Origin: Archilochus colubris
Taxonomy: Eukaryota > Chordata > Aves > Apodiformes > Trochilidae
NCBI GenBank assembly: GCA_023079485.1
Contig: CM041090.1
Coordinates: forward strand, 31,212,874 to 31,276,873
DNA: 64,000 nt
Reading direction: 5' to 3'
Shown here: positions 27,226-39,190 of the stretch, one piece after another
How positions within the stretch are numbered: position 1 is the stretch's first letter
Layout of the letters: every line of letters starts with the position of its first letter
Made by a program: the position numbers and the translations under genes
The notes under the pieces: generated by a model
The model's database searches: none
Seen by the model: the letters and a program-made list of their open reading frames with translations, nothing else
Told to the model about the DNA's origin: nothing

Positions 27226-27243
27226 TTATTATTATTATTATTA
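27226..27243. repeat. ATT trinucleotide microsatellite
   Basis: Six tandem ATT units are flanked by unique sequence. Confidence 0.85.
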
Positions 27244-29109
27244 TGCCTCATACCTGGGCAGTTCCCATGGCTCTCTGCCTTACTGGGCTGGCTTTGGGTT
27301 TTTAGCCTTCTTTTGTCATCTTGTATTTGGCCAGACATAGACCAGTTAAAGAAAGGCAGATCCTCTGGGCCAAAGTTATGCCTTAGGATAGCCCACTATA
27401 ATTTTGTTCCATTTAAATATTTCCTGTTTCACTGGCAAGACTGCAGCACTGCTATTGTTCCTGGCTAACCAAGAATCCCTAAAGACCCATTCCATGATTA
27501 CAGATTTGCTAATGTGGAGATTTGCATTTTCCCTTTCATGCTCACTCTGCACTGCTTCCCAGATCATGTGCTCTCTTCTAAGAGTAAAGTAGTGTTGGGC
27601 ACTAACTGCTCATTAAAAGCTATTTCAAAACATAATCTCTTTCACTATTTGACAAAACAAACATGCCTGATCCTGGAGATTATTGTATTGCAAAAGATAA
27701 GCAAAATGGGCCAGTTATCAGTGCTAATTATCCTATAAAGGCCATTCCATGGATCCATACTGATCCAATATATACAGTCAGGCTACAGAAGTATCTTTTT
27801 TCTAAAACATTAATAATGCATAAGCATGCTGCCCTTTCTAGTCTCAGCCAGATGCCTTAGTATTATAAGCCCACTCTCACTAATATATTCTCTGGTAAAG
27901 AGGATTAATCACATGCAGGGAACAGCATATATTAGTGATTCTGTGTTTTCTGTTCTCGGCATTGACTTGCATTTAACCATGGGATGGGGATGGGAAGAGG
28001 TGGCCTCTCAGCCTTCTGGATCTTGTCTCAGCTCCTCTGGGGTTGCTCCTGAGGTACCCATAGCTGGGCAGTAGGACTTCTGAGAGCCTCTTCCTTGAAA
28101 CAGACTCCCCTGAAAGTCAAATGTTATCTGTAGATTTGCATCTCCACCATGCTGTCAATCCACTATTTATCCACACTCCAGCCAATAACATTCCTCTAGG
28201 GCTAGTGAGCTGTTAAATGGGTTGGTTTAGCAGCTGGGGCAAAAAAAAAAAAGTGATTATATTTAGAAGTGCAGTTCACATACCCTTTTTAAAACTTCCA
28301 TTTTTATCAGTAAAGTGCAGGAAAGAACACATCTAATTAAACCAGAGACTGATAATGAACAGGAGTGTCTGGCTCTGCCAAGCCAAAGCAGCATCTCGCC
28401 AATGCTGAAAAGATCTCATGATCTTGCCTGCTCCTGCCTCCATGCTTCTGCTAGGTACAACCTGGATAATCAGTTTCACACAGTAAAATGGCAGAAAACT
28501 TTCCAAGCAAATAAATTAAAATAAGTATGTGAGGTTAGCAAGAAAAAGATGGATAAGTGCTGGAGGAGGGGAGAGTTTGCTGAAACATTAGCATGTATCA
28601 GTAAAGAAAGGCTGGAGAAGGGACAGAAGGACCTGTGAAGGACAGAAGGAAGGGAAGAGCTGCTGCAAGGGTAGCTCAGAGCACCATGGCACAGGACCAT
28701 TGCCCTTATGGTTTCATGCTCTACTAAAGCAGATGCAAATCTGTGTTTCTGGAAGAGCTTTCCCACCACTTCCCTTGCACCATCCTCTACAGCAGGAATG
28801 TTTCACAGCCAGACAGATCAACAGGCATCAGAGAGCCAGAAACTAACCTGAAAAATATATTAGGGAGCTCCCTAATGTGGAGCATGTGGTTGCATGAGTG
28901 TGGTTGGGAGGCTGAGGAGGCAGTGAGAACATGGCTGAGAACCAGGGAGCTCCACAAAACCTGCTTTTCCATCAATCACCAGTGCAGAATGAGGCTGACA
29001 AGTGAATTAAGAAACTGCACTCTGGCTCTCCAGCCAGTGGCTGGGGCCTCCCACCCTCAGGCTCCTGTGCCTACAGCTGCTTTTGAATTGTACTTAACGG
29101 ACCTTTAAG

Positions 29110-29250
29110 ACAGAATCACATAATGGCTGAGGTTGGAAGGGAGCTCTGGAGGCCTTGTCCAACCTCCCTGCTCAGGTTAGACACCTACAGACCAAAGGAC
29201 TGTTACCTCCAAAGACTCCATAACCTCCTCAGACAACCTATTTGCAAGCA
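29110..29250 (-). mobile_element. CR1 LINE 3' fragment (antisense, short)
   Basis: The plus strand reads AGAATCACATAATGGCTGAG, GTTGGAAGGGAGCTCTGGAG and TCCAACCTCCCTGCTCAGG, then AGACTCCATAACCTCC. This is the inverted CR1 3' end, of a different subfamily from the copy at 10.3 kb, cut off after about 140 bases. Confidence 0.85.
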
Positions 29251-29812
29251 CAATATGAACAGCACAAATGCACATGCAAGCTCCCTTCTACAAGGGATTT
29301 CAGGGTAGACTTCAATTTTTAACATGAGATGTTCCATTTCATCACAATGCCTGGACTCCAGTGCCTACTTGTCCCTTTATACAATAGGGCAACAAATCCT
29401 GCTCTGTCACATCATTTTAATATTACTTTGGTCAGTGCTGGGATGGCCCCCTTTGCCCAAATGAAGATCCTTCCTCTGCACCCTTAGGGGTGCTGCCATC
29501 TCCCTGACCCTGCAATGAACCTGCGGGGGAACTTATCTAGAAGAGATCAATTCTCTTTATTTTTTTTTTGCTACATAATTTTTCTGCCAGTTTTGTTTCC
29601 TGACCTGACTTACCCTGTGGTCAGATAAGCATCAGTGCTAGCCACCAGGCATTCAGGAGGGAGTGGGAAAACAACACAGATGAAATACCAGGTTAGGGAT
29701 GCTTAGCTGTTGTACAACCACAGCTTTCACTATTCAGGTGACTACTAATAAAGCTCTCAGCCTCAAAATCCCTCAAATCACTATATATAATACTGCACAA
29801 GGGATTCTAAAG
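29251..29812. other. Gene-free spacer between two antisense CR1 fragments
   Basis: Unique-looking sequence with a short T run near 29560. No gene or further repeat was recognised. Confidence 0.45.
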
Positions 29813-30066
29813 ATCATAGAATCCTAGGGGTTAGAAGGGACCTCGAAAGATCATCTAGTCCAACCCCCCCTGCCAGAGCAGGGCCACCTAGAGTACATCT
29901 TGCAGGAACGTGTCCAAGCGGATTTTGAATGTCTCCAGTGAAGGAGACTCCACGACCCCCCTGGGCAGCCTGTTCCAGGGCTCTGTCACCCTTACAGTAA
30001 AAAATTTTTTTCGAATATTCAACTTGAACCTCCTGTGCTCCAATTTACACCCATTATCCATTTACT
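29813..30066 (-). mobile_element. CR1 LINE 3' fragment (antisense)
   Basis: It starts ATCATAGAATCCTAGGGGTT. It continues with GGGACCTCGAAAGATCATCT, AGTCCAACCCCCC, GGAGACTCCACGACCCCCCT and GGGCAGCCTGTTCCAGGGC, ending near ACACCCATTATCC. The copy is relatively well preserved compared with its neighbour at 29.1 kb. Confidence 0.92.
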
Positions 30067-33000
30067 TGTATTTTGAAAACATCGTGGGGAATGCCAGGAT
30101 GATGGAAATGCTAAATATTTTGCATGACCCCAGCTCTAAGAGGCTGCATGTACCTGCTTTGCATTGACTCACTTCATGGTTACTGACGGAAACACTCTGT
30201 TCTCTCATGACAGCAGCAAAGGCAGACATGTTCTTCCTCAGCTTCCCCAGCTGTGCAGGGGCTCTGCTAGGCTGAGGTGATGGCTGCTGAGGAAAGGGCT
30301 GTCACTCACTGTCCTCAGTGAGGCCCCAGAGGAGATCCCATGTACCCTTGGATGCTTCATGTACTGGCTATCACATTGCTCTGTATTGCTGAGACCTTTC
30401 TCACAAAGAAGTCTCCACAGCTCCTTGTGCTCGGTAGAAAGAGACAGGCATACTGCTCCCATGAACATAAGCCTCCTTTTGAGTTGTTCTACCCTGTGCT
30501 CACCTCTGTTTGTGGTGGCTTGTGTACAGCTTTGTCCCCATGAGGCTTCTTCCAAAAGCTGGTCCCAGGGCTAAGGACAGCTAATCCATCAATGGGTTTA
30601 ATTTCCCTGTAATACAGTGACAGTTTAGGTCTGTGTAACATGCAGTAAATTTTAAAGGGATAAATGCGTGATGAGTATAAACAATTTTAATAGTCAGCCT
30701 TCTACCATGGATAAATTCTTCCCTTCATCTGAATCAGTAGAAGAGAATCCACAGACATGACTCAAGCCCACAGCTAAAAATTGTGAAGGAAATACTCAGA
30801 AGCTTGAACAGGCAGAACTCCAGCTCTTTCAAGTATTTTCTGAAAAACAGAAGAAAAAAAAAAGAAAAGAAAGGAAGAGGACTAGATCACTGGGTGGTGC
30901 TAGGACAGCTGTGGACTAGTGCTGGTGCAGCAGCCAAGACTTGGCTGGTACATGAACAACACTGGAAAAAAAGCTGTAAAACTGAAAATAGCTTTTCATG
31001 CACATGGGAGAAATGGGGGTTGGTGATGTAAATAGTGCAAAAAATTCCAGGGTTTGGGAAGAACTTGCCTTGTGTGCCTCAGCAAGCAAACTGTTCATGT
31101 TAAAAAAGAACATCTTTAATGACAACTTCCAAGAAGAACTGCTGGAATTTCCAAGCTCTCCTTCTGGAACCTCAGGTGGAGGCGATCACCTTGAGATGCA
31201 TTGCTGTGGACTTCCCTCCTTGCCTGTCTGGCATAGCCCCACCTTGGTGGAGTGGGATGGAGTTACACTGGCTCCATGCTCTGCTGCTGTCTACATAAAG
31301 AAAATAGTGTCTGTTATGAACTTAGTATAAACTTAATTAAACTGATACCAATCTGACTAACATAAACACAAAACAAACAAAACAAAACAAAAAATCCCTG
31401 CTTAAAATCCTGTGCAATGTAGCAAAAGGATGGTAAACAGAATGTGGGAGATAGATGAGCTGGCTTGTGCATGGTTAACTTCAGAGGCTGCACTTAGTGT
31501 TTGATTTAAAGGCAAGCAGTGTAAGCTGCTGCCTAAAGTTGTATGAAGGTAGAACAGCAAAAAGGCAAATTGGCAACAGTGATACCATTCTTACTATTCC
31601 CTTTGAAACCAGCAAAAATTAAATTTTCAATGAATTTTAGTGTGAAATTAGAAAGTTACCTGGAAAAGGTGGGAAAAAAAAAGGTGATGGTGCCTGTACT
31701 GCTTTAACTGCATTTATCTTCAACCTGAGGCACACAGGTATGGTGGTGAGGGAAGAAGCCTGTGGAAGGGAAGCTGCTCTGAAGTAAGAGCTGGGTCTGG
31801 GAGGAGGCAGGAAAGGCAGGGACGGGGCAGCACTGGTGATGCGCTGGGGAGAGGCGGGGCTGCCTGCAGCCAGCTGGGAGTATGTGGTGGGAATTGCTGC
31901 CAAAGATCCACCCCGGGCTTGAGAGACTCTTGGAAATGCTTCTAATCTTGGACTCAATTTCTGGGTGAGGTGAATATTTCAGGTATATGAGTTCCCACTG
32001 TACAACTCCCCTGAAACTGGGGAGACCCCAGTAAAAACTACGTATGCAGAAGTAGAAAGCGGACACTCACGGGGCTTCTGCTGCACTGTCTGACATGAGG
32101 TATTGTGGGAAGGAACCACATGTGAGACCACATCAGAGACCATCTGCCATGCTCTCCAGACAGTCTCCTCGTGCCAAATATACCATATGGAAGTTTGATT
32201 CATCGACTAGATGTGCTGGGGAATGGGAGAGCTCACAGGACAGGCTTCCCTGTGAGTGCAGAAAAGGACAGATTACACGTGCTGTGCCGCTGGTGTGGAA
32301 GTCTGAGGATGGGTTGGGTTGATGCTGTTTGCTCAACAGCTTTCCTTGGTGTTCATCAGAGTGAACTAACTCCTAGTGCTCATTGCTTCTTTGGGTACAG
32401 AAACTACAACGAATTGGATTTGCTGGCTCCTGCATGCCGTGTCTCTGGTGCAGCTTCAGAGGAGGAAAGGGATGCCCCAAAAAAGGGTGGCTGTGCAGGC
32501 TCCTGTTGCTTAACATTTTCATCCTTCTGCAGCTGAGGGCAGTGTTTGCATGGTCCAATGCCTGGTCATGTTATTAAGGCCTTAGGTGGAACTAGAATTT
32601 ACATCACTTGCCAAGATATGCCTCATCTGATTAAGTGGAAAAAGTGGTGCCCCCTGCCATTACTCTCAAATTAAATTTGGCAAATACAGCTGCCACATTG
32701 CTATCAACCTGTGACACACCTATATGAAAAGCTGGCATCAGCAACTGGTTGCTACAGAGTCCAACCAAGGAGAAACAGAAGGATTTGGGGGCACTAACTT
32801 GAATCACTGTAATGAATGAAATACTAGGAACTGAAAACTTATTGGTTCAGATAATGCTAACTTGTCTATCCAGACAGACAGACTGATGCAGCCACCCACC
32901 ATCACCCATTGACTTTATATCAGAACGAGATATAAGCCAGGAAATGCCTGAAGGTGTTTTTGCTTGCGTTTCTCAGTCTAAAAAGGGTTTACTAACTTCA

Positions 33001-34203
33001 TCACAGAGCGGTGCTAACGGTTGCTGCTCAGTTCCTGACTTGGAACTGCCTTCCATTCATGAAGTTTGGGTACGCCTCCTGTGGCTTGAAGAAAACAGAT
33101 CCATCTGCCAAAGCTTGGATAGATATGACAGATTTCTCATCTTGCGCCTTATCCATTAATTTAGTGTTTATCCCTGTTGGGATATTCAAGAGATCCTGAT
33201 ATTTAACACTAGAACATGTATTCTAGTAACTGACAGAGAAGAATTCTACCTCATCTTGCAATAACATATGAAGACAGCATACACACTGGGGAAGTTATAT
33301 GCTTACTTAAAATTTAAGCATCAGAGGACTCATGCAATTAAATTATTTCACTCTTTCCATCTTCCACTTAGCAATCAATGGAAGCTCTCCCTCCAGGGAT
33401 AAGCTAGACAAAGGGGGGGGAAGCACTTCACCCGTTGTTTTGCCTGGAGTGCCAAAAAGAAATACATGATGATTTATATGTTAATGAGCAATTGCCATTA
33501 GGCAATGCATTCTGCAAGGTGTTGCAATGGGGGACTGGGAAGCTGATCTGTCAGAGGAAATTAATTCATCATCAAAGCAAGACAGGGAGCTCCCTGGTGA
33601 GATCTGCAAATAGGGCACTGGGAGAGTGACAGAGTGCTGGGTGGCATGTCCCTCTGTTAGCGCTCCCATTGACAGTCCCACCACTGCCTGCTCTCGGGCT
33701 CCAGCTTGTGCACATTATTTGTAGAGCATTTCACATTCCTGGTCGGTATCCAGTCTATGTTGGTTTCAGTTAAAATAAATGCTTATTGACTGAGAGGAAA
33801 TGGGCTGGTTGATTATCTCCCTGGGAAGCAGAGAACCCTTAGCAGAGGGCAGGCTGTGCTCCTTGCAGAAGCAGAAGTGCATCCGGCTCTGAAAATCTGT
33901 CATGGAGGAGAAGTCTTCTAGATCAAATCAATTCATTGAAAAGTCCATCTAATAAAGATAAACGGCTAACTTCATTAGGGAATTAATGATAAGCCTCATT
34001 AAAAACCCCAGTGGGAACTCTGTTGACCTCAACGAGCTTCGGATCCAGCCCAGTATTTGCCTTGAAGCAGTGGTTCCCAACCTTTGTTCAGGCTACTGAA
34101 AGATCAGTGCCTACAACCAGGCAATAATCAGAGCAGACAGACTATGCCTCCGCTTGAGCTATGAATGGAAAACTGTAGACGAAAACCAAGCACCTAGAAA
34201 CGC
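30067..34203. other. Gene-free intergenic DNA with a possible conserved AT-rich block at its end
   Basis: No supported exon. There is an A/G-rich low-complexity stretch near 30850-30880. The part at about 33760-34060 contains closely spaced homeodomain-type ATTA/TAAT cores (for example GGAATTAATGATAAG) and GATA-like words, which resembles developmental enhancer sequence; this is composition only, not proof of conservation. Confidence 0.4.
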
Positions 34204-34204
<1 letters not shown>

Positions 34205-34237
<33 letters not shown>

Positions 34238-34277
34238 AGAGAGAGAGAGAGAAACATAATTTTTTTTTTTTTTTTTT
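34205..34277. repeat. Poly(A)30, (GA)n and poly(T)18 composite simple repeat
   Basis: A perfect run of 30 A (34205-34234) passes into about nine GA units (to 34252), a seven-base spacer, and then 18 T (34260-34277). The A and T runs are complementary and could fold back on each other. Expect length error in sequencing. Confidence 0.95.
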
Positions 34278-34559
34278 AAGATATTTAGTGGATTAAGTTC
34301 TCCAGGAACATGAAATCACGGCACGTTTCTCCTTTCCCGGTCCTGAATTTATTATCACGAACCCAGAAACACCTAGACGCCGTGATTGACTTTGCTGCAT
34401 GTTTAGGCATCTGAAACACTTAACTCGCTAATATCCTCACGCTATGTGTGGCACACACCACTGATCTGATTACACACATTCCTCTTGCTCAGAATAATAG
34501 TGGCGGGTTGCCGGCATTTATTCAAATCTTTTGCACATGATTAAGCTGTTAGGCCCTTT

Positions 34560-34696
34560 ACCGGTGTGGTCTCACAGGTCTGGGGTCCGCGGTGTCCGGC
34601 CCTCCCTGGATAGCCCCCAGCCCTGCAGCCCCAAACCCCGAGGGTGGCCCCGGGGCCGCAGCCTCCCACCTTACATGGGTTTGGGGTGCCCCCTCT
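34560..34696. promoter_or_regulatory. CpG-rich segment, left part of a possible orphan CpG island
   Basis: GC-rich DNA with several CpG dinucleotides (ACCGGTG, GTCCGCGGTGTCCGGCC, CCCCGGGGCCGC) stands out in an AT-richer desert. It is separated from a second GC-rich stretch at 35030-35340 by a CR1 fragment. No start codon, splice pattern or protein was recognised. Confidence 0.35.
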
Positions 34697-35035
34697 ATCC
34701 TGGAGAAATGGAGGCTGAGGGGAGACCTTTTCACGCTCTACAACTACCTGAAAAGAGGTTGGAGCCAGGCGGGTGTCGATCCCTCGTCCCAGGTAGCAAG
34801 TGATAGAGCAAGAGAAAATGGCCTCAAGTTGTGCCAGGAAAGGTTTAGATTGGATATTTAGAAACAAATCTTCACTGAAAAGGTTGTCAGGCACTGGAAC
34901 AGGTTGTCCAGGGAAGTGGTGGAGCCACCATCCCTGGAGATATTTAAAGGCTGTGTAGATATCGTACTTAGGACCACGATTTAGTGGGGGACTCGGCATT
35001 GGGTTTACGGTTGGACGTGATGATCTGACGGGTGT
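34697..35035 (+). mobile_element. CR1 LINE 3' fragment (sense) inside GC-rich DNA
   Basis: It carries GGAGAAATGGAGGCTGAGG, CTCTACAACTACCTGAAAAG, GGCCTCAAGTTGTGCCAGG, GGTTTAGATTGGATATTTAG, GGCACTGGAACAGGTTGTCC and CCATCCCTGGAGATATTTAA, then a degraded 3' end near GACGTGATGATCTGACG. The order and orientation match the copy at 21.4 kb. Confidence 0.92.
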
Positions 35036-35340
35036 TCCTCACCTCGAACGGCTCGGAGTAACCGGGGAGCATCCCAGCTGCGTGCTGCAGCGCTCCCCTC
35101 CTGTGGCCGGGACGGGATGGTGCAGGCAGAACTGCCGGCCCCCAGGCTGGGGCTGCCGGCGGGTCCGCACCGGGCAGGCAGGGCAGGCAGGCAGGGTAGC
35201 TGGGGGTAGCTGGGGGTAGCTGAGGAGGGTGGTCTGGGACTCAAGGGCCGTACAGGGGGCTGTGTGTGAAGGAGGGCTGAGGCGGCCCGGGGACTCCTGT
35301 CCTGCCCTGGGGATGGGTAAGAGGGGTGGGGGACGGAGGA
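35036..35340. promoter_or_regulatory. GC-rich segment, right part of a possible orphan CpG island
   Basis: GC-rich DNA with CpGs in the first half (TCGAACGGCTCGGAG, GGGACGGGATGG, GCCGGCGGGTCCGCACCGGG), then G-rich purine sequence. A small tandem repeat sits inside it at 35195-35222. Confidence 0.35.
35195..35222. repeat. Ten-base tandem repeat GGTAGCTGGG x3
   Basis: Three adjacent copies of the unit GGTAGCTGGG, the last ending GGTAGCTGAG, follow a GGCAGGCAGG-type run at about 35173-35195. Confidence 0.8.
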
Positions 35341-35560
35341 AGGAAGGGAGGTGTGATGTTGGGAGGGCAGAAGGGAGGGGTGGGCTGAGGAGACAGAGTA
35401 CTGAGAAGCGATGGATGGAGAGCTGGTTATTTTTTTTTTAATGAATTTTGTCTAATTTAACTTCCTTTTATATTTCCTTTGTTACTTGAAGAGTGCAGGT
35501 CCCTTTGGGTATGTGGCCAGTCTGTACTGACGCCAGTGCTGTGACTGAGTCATCATCTGT

Positions 35561-35688
35561 GGAGGTACCTGATATATGTGTAGATGTGCTGAGGGACATG
35601 TTACAGTGGTGGACTTGGCAATGCTAGATTAACATTTGGACTTGATGATCCTATAAATATTTTCCAACCAAAATGATGCCTGTGATGT
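35561..35688 (+). mobile_element. CR1 LINE extreme 3' fragment (sense)
   Basis: The segment reads GGAGGTACCTGATATATGTG, TAGATGTGCTGAGGGACATG, GGTGGACTTGGCAATGCTAG, TTTGGACTTGATGATCCTAT and TTTTCCAACCAAAATGATGC. These match the terminal part of CR1 in the same orientation as the copy 500 bases upstream. Confidence 0.85.
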
Positions 35689-37244
35689 GCAGGCAGAGAT
35701 GGTGCAGTGGCTGAGCTGTGTGCTGCAAGACCTCTGCTTTTTCCCTGATGAGAACTTCCACATCCTAGGGACAGCATGACCTTGCTGAGCACAAAAAGCA
35801 AGAGGCATCAAAAGCAAAAGGTTTCAGCATTAGTCTCCAACTCCAATGAATCCACAGGAACTGCAGTTCTGTAAATGATAAATGAGTGCCTTTATTATTC
35901 ATGCCTGTGTCAGGCACTGCCAGGGAGGGTCCCACTGCAAACTCGCATTGTCTGTGTGCTGCCTCACCAGAGTTGCTGCTGCCACATGTGCAGGTGCCTG
36001 TGGGGTGCAATTACTTTGCCAAATGTGAGATAAAACATCAGTGCCATGGAAGTGATGCTGACAACACTGCCTTTTTATGGGTCTTTTTTTTTTTTCCCCC
36101 ATGGGCTATTAGAAGAGAAGTTTCAAGGTTTAACAGAGTCATGATATAAAGTATTGGCAGCTTGTGTTGTAGGTCAGGCAGCATGTTAAACAGGAGGATA
36201 GTCTGAAGGATGATAATCATGTTTTCTCATTGTTAAAATCTAACAAAGGTATTATCTACCATTCTGTCTGCAGTCAGCAATAAGGACAGAAAATTTTTTG
36301 CAGTCCACACACAGAGGAGCAGGAGTCAAACCATTTGAGCTGAACTTTCCCTCAGTAGCAGGATTTTCACAGCTGGCCTAAGCCTCTGAAGATGACTCTG
36401 TGATGCTTTGCTGACGAAGGACACCTTCAGCTGACCTCCATGGCTCTCATATCATGCAGCTGGAGCTCTAATTAATCACATTGTTATCTCTACCCTGCTG
36501 GAAATGTTATCAATGAGTACAAGGATTTGCTAGCAACACTCCAACTGTTGGACGATGTAATTACTGTTGCCATTAGAGAAGGGAATGACTAATAAGGACC
36601 TTCTGAGAGAATTTCATTTGTCCTTCATTCTGTGACTTCAAAGTCATCTTTAAAAGGCATAATTAAGTAGCTGAAGTGCTAAAACTGCCTTGGCTCTTTT
36701 AGTTAATTTATTTCCAATATCAAGACATAAAGTGGACAATAATTTCCCAGCAGGCCAACATCTCCACCCTTAATAAGTTAATGGAGCTTACATCTGTCTG
36801 CTCTGCTGTTTTGTTCTTGCTGTGCATTTCTACCTGTTCCCTTTTTTCCCCTGATGATTCAGAGACTTTGCCCAGAAGAGGAGACTGACCTATTTCCATC
36901 TCACTCCAGAATCCCTTTGCAGAACTCATCACACATGCAAGCAGAATGCTGGGTTTTGATGACCATCTGCTTGAAAGGTAAGTGTAGTTCAGCAAGAGAG
37001 TCAAGGGAGCTGTTGTGTTTATCACTCAGCCCTGGCTTTTTCACCAGTTTGGTAGAACATGTATTGTTCTTCAGTCTTTCTGGACCTGCAGAAGGAAAAG
37101 CTGGATATCAACATGGGTGACTATGGTAAATTTCTCCTGTTACCTTGACCAGCCATACCTGATGTGACCCCATGAGCTTACACTATTGCACAGGCTCATT
37201 TGCTTAAATATTCTACTTAGAACATTTTCACACAGTTGAGCATT

Positions 37245-37385
37245 GTTGGTCTTTTTTTCTGTGTGGTTTCTCTTTTTTTGTGTGTGTGGTTTTTGGGTTT
37301 TTTTTTCAGGTTTGTTTTTTTTTTGGAGGGGGGGGGGGAGGCTGGGGGGTTGTGTGTTGGGTTTTGTTTGCTTTTTTTTGTGAGG
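37245..37385. repeat. T/G-rich low-complexity sequence
   Basis: Long T runs alternate with G runs, including about ten consecutive G near 37330. It generates spurious open frames on both strands. Confidence 0.8.
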
Positions 37386-38402
37386 ATGACTAAAATCGGG
37401 AGAAGTCCTAGCATAACCATGATGGCCTGTCTGTTTCCAGGTCACCAGTGTCTACACCATCAGCCAACACAGCTTTTGCAGCACAGCCATGGTGTGGTGG
37501 AAGCAGGGAAAGGGCTGCATCTGCTCCCCTATCCCATTGTCTGCAGCATCCCTGCCTCTGTTAAAAGGGGATGGACAATTGCAGCTCGTCTCTGCTTCTT
37601 CTAGTGAATTTGTCCTTGTGGTAGCCTCTGTAGCTTCAATGCCAGTTTTTCAAAACCATGCATAAACCTAAGACACAGCCGATGAATTTTAAAATATGAC
37701 ACTCTTTTCTGTTAAAACAGATCTATCTGCTTTAGGCTTGTTCTTCAGTAAAATACCTTAAAATGAGTTATTGTAAAATAATTTTGTAAAATTAAAAATA
37801 ATTTTAAAAGAATGTTTAAATAACAGGTGCTTTTCTGTCCTTTCTGTGTTGAAGTCAGCTTCCAAAAATAGCAAAGCAGGTGTTGAATTCCTTTATACCT
37901 GTATGTGTCAAGGGAGGCTGTTAAAATTCATAGACTAATACCAAATTAAAGGAGGGATAATTAATTTGCTTAATTTCGTTACTTCCCTCATTGCTACTGA
38001 GAGCTGTCAACCTGTCTGCAGGAGATGCTGAAAGACACTTTGAGGTGCAGAAAGACCTTACAAAATGTAATATGTAAATGTAAAATACAGTGCTGTATAT
38101 GGGGAAAACCTGATGAGCTTCCTCAATGATTCACTGCACGTCCTCTTTCCCACACTGGAGACTATTTAGCTATGGCAGACATTTTCAAAGGACAGTCAAA
38201 ACTAGGCCAGACATTTTGATCTGAGGTGTAAACCCAACCTTTCTCCTGCCTGGCTGTGGGTAGGGGAGCTGTGCTGCTCCAAGATGCTCCACCATGGCAG
38301 TCTACCAACCCTGTTTTAAATCGGGCAGTTGTTATGTCTATTCCTTGACACTACACTGCACAGCCTGGCACTGCAGCATCGGTCACGGGTGAGAGGGAGG
38401 CT

Positions 38403-38473
38403 GAGCCTGTGATCTGCCCAGCCCGGAGCCTGTGGTCTGCCCATCTCCGGAGCCTGGGATCTGCCCATCGCGG
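38403..38473. repeat. Minisatellite, three copies of a 23-24 base unit
   Basis: Units start at 38403, 38426 and 38450. Each begins GAGCCTG, followed by TGATCTGCCCA, TGGTCTGCCCA or GGATCTGCCCA, and a variable 5-6 base end (GCCCG, TCTCCG, TCGCGG). Confidence 0.85.
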
Positions 38474-39104
38474 CTGCCGCAGCCCCTGGGGGCCTCTGCT
38501 GGACAAGGTTTGTGCAGCCCAGGCAGCTCCTGCAGCAAGGACGGAGCTTTGTGCTATGGGCTGCGTTTCAAATCTGACTCAGTAAGGAAAATTTCAGACG
38601 AGAGGTTTCTGAGCTGCCTAGAAGAAAAGCTCATATCTGCGAAAAAACGCGAAAAACCGATAATGCTCTGATATAACAGCAGGAAGCTTTGCTGCTCCTG
38701 ATGATCTGTTATCACCTGGCTATAAGAAGTTCTTTGAAAATGAATTTAGACAGAAATTAATACAATTTTCTCCTCTCAGTTAACATTTATGAAAGCATTC
38801 AATTTATTTTTTGTTAACTCCCCCTGCAATAATTACTTAATTCTTTACAAACAGTCCAATTCTATTTATGCTTTGTGATGAAACAGATTAAAAAAATGTA
38901 ATTTGCAAAAACACAAGAGATGTGCACCCTTCATTTAAACTCAGTACAATCATTATATGATTAATGCATAGACGAGACAGGAAATCTAGCTTGGAGACTG
39001 TATCTGCACTGGTTACTGACATGCTTTTCAGTAAATCTAGTATAATTATAGGTAGCTGAAAAAAAAGAGTAGGTATAGTTATAAACTACTGCATGAAGAC
39101 ATAA

Positions 39105-39190
39105 ATATATATATTAATATATAATAAAATCAATATATGTATTATACACATATCTGGACTATATATGTATGTTATATATATATAATATAC
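39105..39190. repeat. TA-rich simple sequence
   Basis: Runs of TATATA and ATATAT with interruptions form an imperfect TA microsatellite. Confidence 0.8.

Larger units (their letters stand above)
21921..29109. other. Gene-free intergenic DNA
   Basis: No supported exon or RNA gene. The largest open frames, such as 168 codons at 26023-26529 and overlapping ones near 24.2-24.7 kb on both strands, lack domains and sit in locally GC-richer sequence. Low-complexity parts include a degenerate CCACTATC-type repeat at 22420-22500, an A/C-rich stretch at 23960-24055 and an ATT microsatellite at 27226-27243. Confidence 0.5.
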
